Under the pieces are notes generated by a model, which saw only the letters and a program-made list of their open reading frames with translations, was not told the origin of the DNA and did no database searches. This document shows, piece by piece, positions 22,976 to 27,035 of a stretch of DNA of 27,035 nucleotides; the stretch's first letter is position 1, and each line of letters begins with the position of its first letter. The stretch is from JADFRG01 sp048054495 (lineage in GTDB: Bacteria; Chloroflexota; Anaerolineae; Anaerolineales; E44-bin32). The translations under genes and the position numbers were made by a program. The stretch is from positions 1 through 27,035 of the forward strand of contig JBGMQN010000119.1 of the NCBI GenBank assembly GCA_048054495.1, read 5' to 3'.

Positions 22976-25015
22976 ATGATGCGTATTTCTGTTGATATCG
23001 GTGGGACCTTCACGGACGTGATCCTCCTGGACGAAGAAACAGGCAGCTTACGACTCGAGAAGGTCGAAACCACGCCTCAAAATCCGGCCGACGGTGTGCT
23101 TGCAGCCTTTGCCAAGGCCGATGCTGAGATCGATAAGATCGACTATTTCGTGCACGGAACCACATTGGGCATCAACGCGCTACTGACCCGCACCGGTGCT
23201 CGAGTAGCTATCGTAACCACGAAAGGTTTCCGAGACGTTTATCTTCTCGCTCGAACCTCCCGCGAACCCATGTACGATTTCAAGTATCGCAAACCCGAGT
23301 CGTTAGTGCCACGTTATTTGACTTTCGAAGTCAATGAACGGATGGATTATCAAGGCAACGTCCTTACGCCGTTTGACAAGGCCAGCGCTTCCGAGGTGGC
23401 GCGCCGTCTCCGGGAACAAGATATCGAGTCCGTGGCTGTGTGTTTGCTGCACAGCTACGCCAATCCAAACCATGAACTTGCGATGGCGGAAGTCTTGAGC
23501 CAGGAATGCCCGGGAGTCTCAGTCACGCTTTCGCACAATCTGAGCCGGGAGTACCGGGAGTATGAGCGCACGAGCACGACCGTCATCGATGCTTACGTCA
23601 AACCGGCTACACGATCATATCTCGAGAAGCTGGATAAGGAGTTGCGCCGTGAGGGGTTTGCTGGACGTTTCCTGATGACACGCTCGGGCGGCGGGGCGAT
23701 GACACTCGAGACGGCCAAGGAGCAGCCCGTGCACCTGGTGCTTTCCGGTCCTGCCGGCGGGGTAATTGGTGGGGCGCATCTGAGCAAACTCATTGGCCAT
23801 GAGAATCTGATCACGCTCGACATGGGCGGGACCAGCCTCGACGTATCCTTGGTCGCGGACGGGCAGGTGACGGTCGAGAACGAGCAATACTTTCAGACCT
23901 TACCGATCTCCATCCCCACCATTGATATTCACACCATTGGCGCTGGTGGAGGAAGCATCGCTTGGATTAGCGAGGGAGGGCACCTTCAGGTCGGCCCCGA
24001 CAGCGCTGGAGCGGTGCCTGGGCCGGCTTGCTACGACAAAGGTGGAGAGCATGCCACGTTCACAGATGCCGCCATAACCATTGGATATCTCGACCCGGAC
24101 AATTTCCTGGGAGGAGAGATCAAGATCGATGCGACGCTGGCTGAGCAGTCAATTGGCAAGCTTGCCAAGAGAATCAAGATGTCCCTGCATGAAGCCGCAT
24201 CAGGCATCGTGCGGATCAGTGAAGCGAAAATCGCGGGCGCAGTGAGGGTGATCTCAATCGAGCGCGGCTATCACCCCAAAGAATTCTCTATTCTTGCCTT
24301 CGGCGGCGGCGGGGCCTTCGTCGGGGCCAGCGTAGCCCGTGAGCTCGGCATCCCACGCGTCATCGTGCCGCCGGGGCCTGCAAACTTCTCTGCGCTGGGT
24401 ATGCTGATGGTAGACATCGTGCATGACTTCGCCCAGACGCATGTAGTGGGCTTGGAAGATGTGGATATTTCGACAGTGAACGAGATTTACGCCGGCCTCA
24501 TGTCAAGTTGTGAGGAAGCCCTGGCTGAAGATGGATTTGACAAGAAACATCGCGCATTCCTGCCCTCAGCCGAAATGCGTTATCAGGGACAGGAGCACAC
24601 GGTGAACATTCCTATGCCAGGGCACAAGCTCGAACCAGGCCAGGTGTCAGGAATTGTGGAGGAATTCAACACGGCGCACGAAAGGCAATACGGTCACAGC
24701 ATGCTCGAAGATCCAGTTGAAATCGTGACCCTGCGCTTGCGTGGGCTGGGATTGCTGCCTCGCCCTGACTTGCCCAAGATCGGGAACGGATCCGGCGACG
24801 TGAAGGGTGCCCGCAAAGGTAGTCGCCCCGTATATCGGTATGACTCCGGGGAACATCTAAGCTACTCAGTCTACGATCGAGGCCGGCTGTTGAGTGGCGA
24901 CCGCATTGAGGGGCCTGCCATCGTCGAAGAGCCGAGTTCTACCACAGTAATCCATGGGGGCGACGTCATGACGGTCGGCGAATACGGCGAGCTCATCGTT
25001 CAATTGCCCTTATGA
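22976..25015 (+). CDS. hyuA: Hydantoinase/oxoprolinase subunit A (second copy)
   Basis: 679 aa. Phosphate-1 VDIGGTFTD (Asp7), phosphate-2 LDMGGTSLDVSL (Asp282), FVHGTTLGINALLTRTG, ERTSTTVIDAYVKP, TIGAGGGSIAWI, GPACYDKGGEHAT and MRYQGQEHTVNIP place it in the same subfamily as the first copy. One difference is AFGGGGAFVGAS, where the first copy has GGGGAMHAG, so the His common at this place is absent. It should pair with the divergent B subunit encoded just before it. Two consecutive ATGs (22976, 22979) follow GGGAGATAG; either could start the protein. A 9-bp direct repeat (CCTAGCTCA at 22931 and 22948) lies upstream. Confidence 0.9.
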   Translation: MMRISVDIGGTFTDVILLDEETGSLRLEKVETTPQNPADGVLAAFAKADAEIDKIDYFVHGTTLGINALLTRTGARVAIVTTKGFRDVYLLARTSREPMYDFKYRKPESLVPRYLTFEVNERMDYQGNVLTPFDKASASEVARRLREQDIESVAVCLLHSYANPNHELAMAEVLSQECPGVSVTLSHNLSREYREYERTSTTVIDAYVKPATRSYLEKLDKELRREGFAGRFLMTRSGGGAMTLETAKEQPVHLVLSGPAGGVIGGAHLSKLIGHENLITLDMGGTSLDVSLVADGQVTVENEQYFQTLPISIPTIDIHTIGAGGGSIAWISEGGHLQVGPDSAGAVPGPACYDKGGEHATFTDAAITIGYLDPDNFLGGEIKIDATLAEQSIGKLAKRIKMSLHEAASGIVRISEAKIAGAVRVISIERGYHPKEFSILAFGGGGAFVGASVARELGIPRVIVPPGPANFSALGMLMVDIVHDFAQTHVVGLEDVDISTVNEIYAGLMSSCEEALAEDGFDKKHRAFLPSAEMRYQGQEHTVNIPMPGHKLEPGQVSGIVEEFNTAHERQYGHSMLEDPVEIVTLRLRGLGLLPRPDLPKIGNGSGDVKGARKGSRPVYRYDSGEHLSYSVYDRGRLLSGDRIEGPAIVEEPSSTTVIHGGDVMTVGEYGELIVQLPL

Positions 25016-25080
25016 CGCCTGTCGAAACCTATGCTGTCGGCCGTGAGGCGGCTTGGCCATTTGCCTAGTGGAGCAATTAC

Positions 25081-26121
25081 TTGAGCAACACCGAATTAGC
25101 ACAATCGCTAAACCAAGAGCTGGTGATCGTCGATACCCATCACGATATCGCCATCGACGTCGTGCACCGCCGCAAACTCGGGCAAAAAGGCGTCTTGTCT
25201 GGACACTGGGGCGATCGTCTGCGCGCGGGTGGGGTGAACGTGCAGGTATTACCGCTATTTATTGAGGATCGATTCCTGCCGGAGCTCGGCCTGCGTAAGG
25301 TCATCGAAGCAGCAGAAGCCATCTTGAGCGACCTGGAGGATGATAGCGATGGGATGCGCTTGGCGACCAGCATGCGCGAGATAGACGAGGCGCTCGCGGA
25401 CGGCAAGATCGCAGGCGTGTTGGCGCTGGAGGGCTGCGACGGTCTCAGTGGCGATCCGGCAATGCTGCGAGCCATGTACCACCTGGGAGTGCGCATGGTC
25501 TCTTTCACATGGAACCGCCGGAATGAGTTCGCGGATGGCACATACGGAGCCGAAAGTTCAGGCGGGTTGTCCGAAGCGGGCAAGATCGCGCTCAACGAGA
25601 TTTACGAGCATCATGTGATTTGTGATGTCAGCCATTTGGCAGACCCGGGTTTCTGGGACGTGGCCAGGCTCAGTCAAGGGCCATTCATTGCTTCGCACAG
25701 CAACGCTCGCGCGGTCTTTGATCATCCGCGCAACCTGGCGGATGACCAGCTGCGAGCCATAGCCGAGAGCGGAGGCGTTGTGGGCTTGAACTTCTATGCC
25801 GACTTCGTGGATGACGATGATCCTTCGCTGGACAGGTTGGTCGATCATCTTTCACACATCGCCGAAACGACTGGGATCGAACATGTCGGCATTGGGCCGG
25901 ACTTCCTCGAAGATTCGTTGCGCGATCTGGCTAAGAAGGCTTTCGAAGACACGGATGACGACCCGGCTATTCTGGATCGATGGATTCCTGACTGCGACGG
26001 GATCGAGAAACTACCAGAATTCACGGCCAAGCTGCTGTCCCGTGGCCTTTCGAAAGACGAGATTGAGAAAGTCCTTGGAGCCAACTTCATGCGCGTCTTT
26101 CGAGAAGTATGGGGTGGATGA
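25081..26121 (+). CDS. Membrane dipeptidase (M19, renal dipeptidase) family hydrolase
   Basis: 346 aa, no signal peptide, so cytoplasmic. All M19 binuclear-zinc ligands are visible: His20 and Asp22 (DTHHD), bridging Glu117 (LALEG), His185 (CDVSHLADPGFWDV) and His206 (IASHSNAR), with the acid Asp274 in GIGPDF, where the family more often has GSDFDG. TWNRRNEFADG and the closing LGANFMRVFREVWGG are also typical. M19 enzymes cut dipeptides, often tolerating a D-residue at the C-terminal side, and some act on other small amides. In this locus it could cleave a linear dipeptide or N-carbamoyl-like product released by the HyuAB enzymes. The start is TTG at 25081 with GGAG about 9 nt upstream; it follows hyuA after 65 bp. 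Confidence 0.9.
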   Translation: MSNTELAQSLNQELVIVDTHHDIAIDVVHRRKLGQKGVLSGHWGDRLRAGGVNVQVLPLFIEDRFLPELGLRKVIEAAEAILSDLEDDSDGMRLATSMREIDEALADGKIAGVLALEGCDGLSGDPAMLRAMYHLGVRMVSFTWNRRNEFADGTYGAESSGGLSEAGKIALNEIYEHHVICDVSHLADPGFWDVARLSQGPFIASHSNARAVFDHPRNLADDQLRAIAESGGVVGLNFYADFVDDDDPSLDRLVDHLSHIAETTGIEHVGIGPDFLEDSLRDLAKKAFEDTDDDPAILDRWIPDCDGIEKLPEFTAKLLSRGLSKDEIEKVLGANFMRVFREVWGG

Positions 26122-26253
26122 CCATCACAACAGGGGACCCGTTTAGGGGTGTCATCGAGAAGGTGGTCCGTGCTCGAGCGCAATAGCCGGTTTCCACCAT
26201 AGCGGCCAAAGCAAGGTCCGACCTCTAGTTCCCACGAGGCAGGGCCGACTTTC

Positions 26254-26275
26254 GCCGAAGGAGTGAGAGAGATGC
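26254..26275 (+). repeat. 22-bp translation-start leader shared with the M24 remnant, copy 2
   Basis: Differs from 21017-21038 at one base. It contains the ribosome site AAGGAG and ends just after the racemase start codon. Confidence 0.6.
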
Positions 26276-27035
26276 GCATCCTATGGATCGATCCGGTCGG
26301 GACCGATATGTTCAGCGGGGACATGCTCGAGATCCTGAATTCGGCCAAGCGCGCCGAAACGACAGTGGATGTGGTCGCGCTCCCAGAAGATCGGCCAAAG
26401 CACCTGGAGTATCATGCTTACGAAGGACTGGTCGTGGGCGATATCATTCGCATCGCCTACGAAGCTGGCAAGGAGTACGACGCGATTGTCATCGGCTGCT
26501 TTTACGATGTGGGTCTGCGCGAGGCACGCGAGGTTTCAGGGCAAGCCATCGTCACCGCCCCGTGCCAGTCCGCCACCGCCATCGCCAGCAATCTAGGGAA
26601 CACGTTCTCGGTGCTCGTTGGCCGGCGCAAGTGGATTCCCAAAATGAGGGAGAACGTTCATTTGTACGGACATGAGCGGGCCATGGTCTCGATGCTTCCG
26701 ATGGGACTGGGCGTTCATGATTTTCAGACCGACCACGACCTAACATGCGATCGTCTGCTCACAGCAGGACGAAGGGCAGTCGAACAGGACGGCGCAGAGG
26801 TTCTCATTCTCGGCTGCACGGCCGAGTACGGCTTCAATCGGCAGATGCAGAATGAGCTGGGCGTCCCGGTCATCGACGCGGTTACAGCGCCGTTCAAGTA
26901 TGCCGAGTTTCTGGCCGAGCTCGCCGCCAGCTTCGGCTGGCACCCGAGCCGCAAGTGGGGCAGCGAGTCCCCGCCGAGGGAGGAACTGGAAGCCTGGGGG
27001 CTGTTCGATGATCCTGCTCCTGCGGGAACGCGGCT
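26272..27035 (+). CDS. Asp/Glu/hydantoin racemase family protein (3' end outside window)
   Basis: At least 254 aa; the frame is open to the window edge. It begins MRILWIDPVGTDMFSGDM. The two catalytic cysteines of the Asp/Glu racemase superfamily are at Cys76 (VIGCFYDVGLREAR) and Cys182 (LILGCTAEYG), each in the expected setting, with APCQSATAIASNLG between them. This arrangement is nearest to hydantoin racemase (HyuE), which inverts 5-substituted hydantoins, although amino-acid and other racemases share it. The ATG is preceded by AAGGAGTGAGAGAG. Racemisation would let stereospecific hydrolases in the locus use both forms of a substrate or product. It lies 150 bp after the dipeptidase and is probably in the same transcription unit. 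The C-terminal sequence after about residue 225 extends beyond the usual core. Confidence 0.85.
   Translation, partial: MRILWIDPVGTDMFSGDMLEILNSAKRAETTVDVVALPEDRPKHLEYHAYEGLVVGDIIRIAYEAGKEYDAIVIGCFYDVGLREAREVSGQAIVTAPCQSATAIASNLGNTFSVLVGRRKWIPKMRENVHLYGHERAMVSMLPMGLGVHDFQTDHDLTCDRLLTAGRRAVEQDGAEVLILGCTAEYGFNRQMQNELGVPVIDAVTAPFKYAEFLAELAASFGWHPSRKWGSESPPREELEAWGLFDDPAPAGTR

Noticed and set aside
1..27035. CRISPR arrays, insertion sequences, phage or toxin-antitoxin genes
   Set aside because: No regular short repeats with spacers, no transposase or integrase motifs, and no such gene pairs were seen.

Overview
The window most resembles a piece of a draft Chloroflexota (Anaerolineae-like) genome. 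The clues are a solute-binding lipoprotein with a Glu/Pro-rich linker after its lipobox Cys, a DUF4388 protein paired with a small GTPase, a very large propeller/GAF sensor kinase, and frequent TTG/GTG starts. No rRNA or marker gene is present, so this placement is inference. Two 100-N runs (1878-1977, 3542-3641) mark scaffold joins. The first is flanked by an identical 55-base overlap and is almost certainly an artefact. The second is a real gap inside the kinase.

Left part (1-7763, all minus strand): a short membrane ORF resembling the C-terminal end of an isoprenylcysteine methyltransferase, a 154-aa membrane protein, and a CPBP (Rce1/Abi-type) intramembrane protease. A 71-bp repeat with a palindromic core lies upstream of each of the last two genes. 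Next come a NarL/LuxR-type response regulator and its 1.5-kaa sensor kinase (14 Reg_prop blades, Y_Y_Y, one membrane helix, coiled coil, three GAF domains, HATPase), closed by a clear terminator.

Middle (7764-9443): a roughly 310-bp divergent intergenic region carries mutually exclusive stems on the kinase side and a TATAAT promoter on the other side. It is followed by a DUF4388 protein and a CvnD/MglA-like GTPase, a signalling pair facing away from the kinase.

Right part (9553-27035, all plus strand): one long catabolic locus. A strong promoter is overlapped by a 40-bp operator palindrome. It is followed by a GntR/FCD regulator, an SDR oxidoreductase, a complete Dpp/Opp-type ABC importer (binding lipoprotein, two permeases, two ATPases), hydantoinase/oxoprolinase A and B, a broken M24 peptidase tail, a second B and A pair in reversed order, an M19 dipeptidase, and an Asp/Glu (hydantoin) racemase cut by the window edge. 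Taken together the genes suggest regulated import of a peptide-like or cyclic-amide compound, ATP-driven ring opening by one or two HyuAB enzymes, dipeptide cleavage, and racemisation of the products. The substrate is not known. A cyclic dipeptide or substituted hydantoin would fit this set of enzymes.
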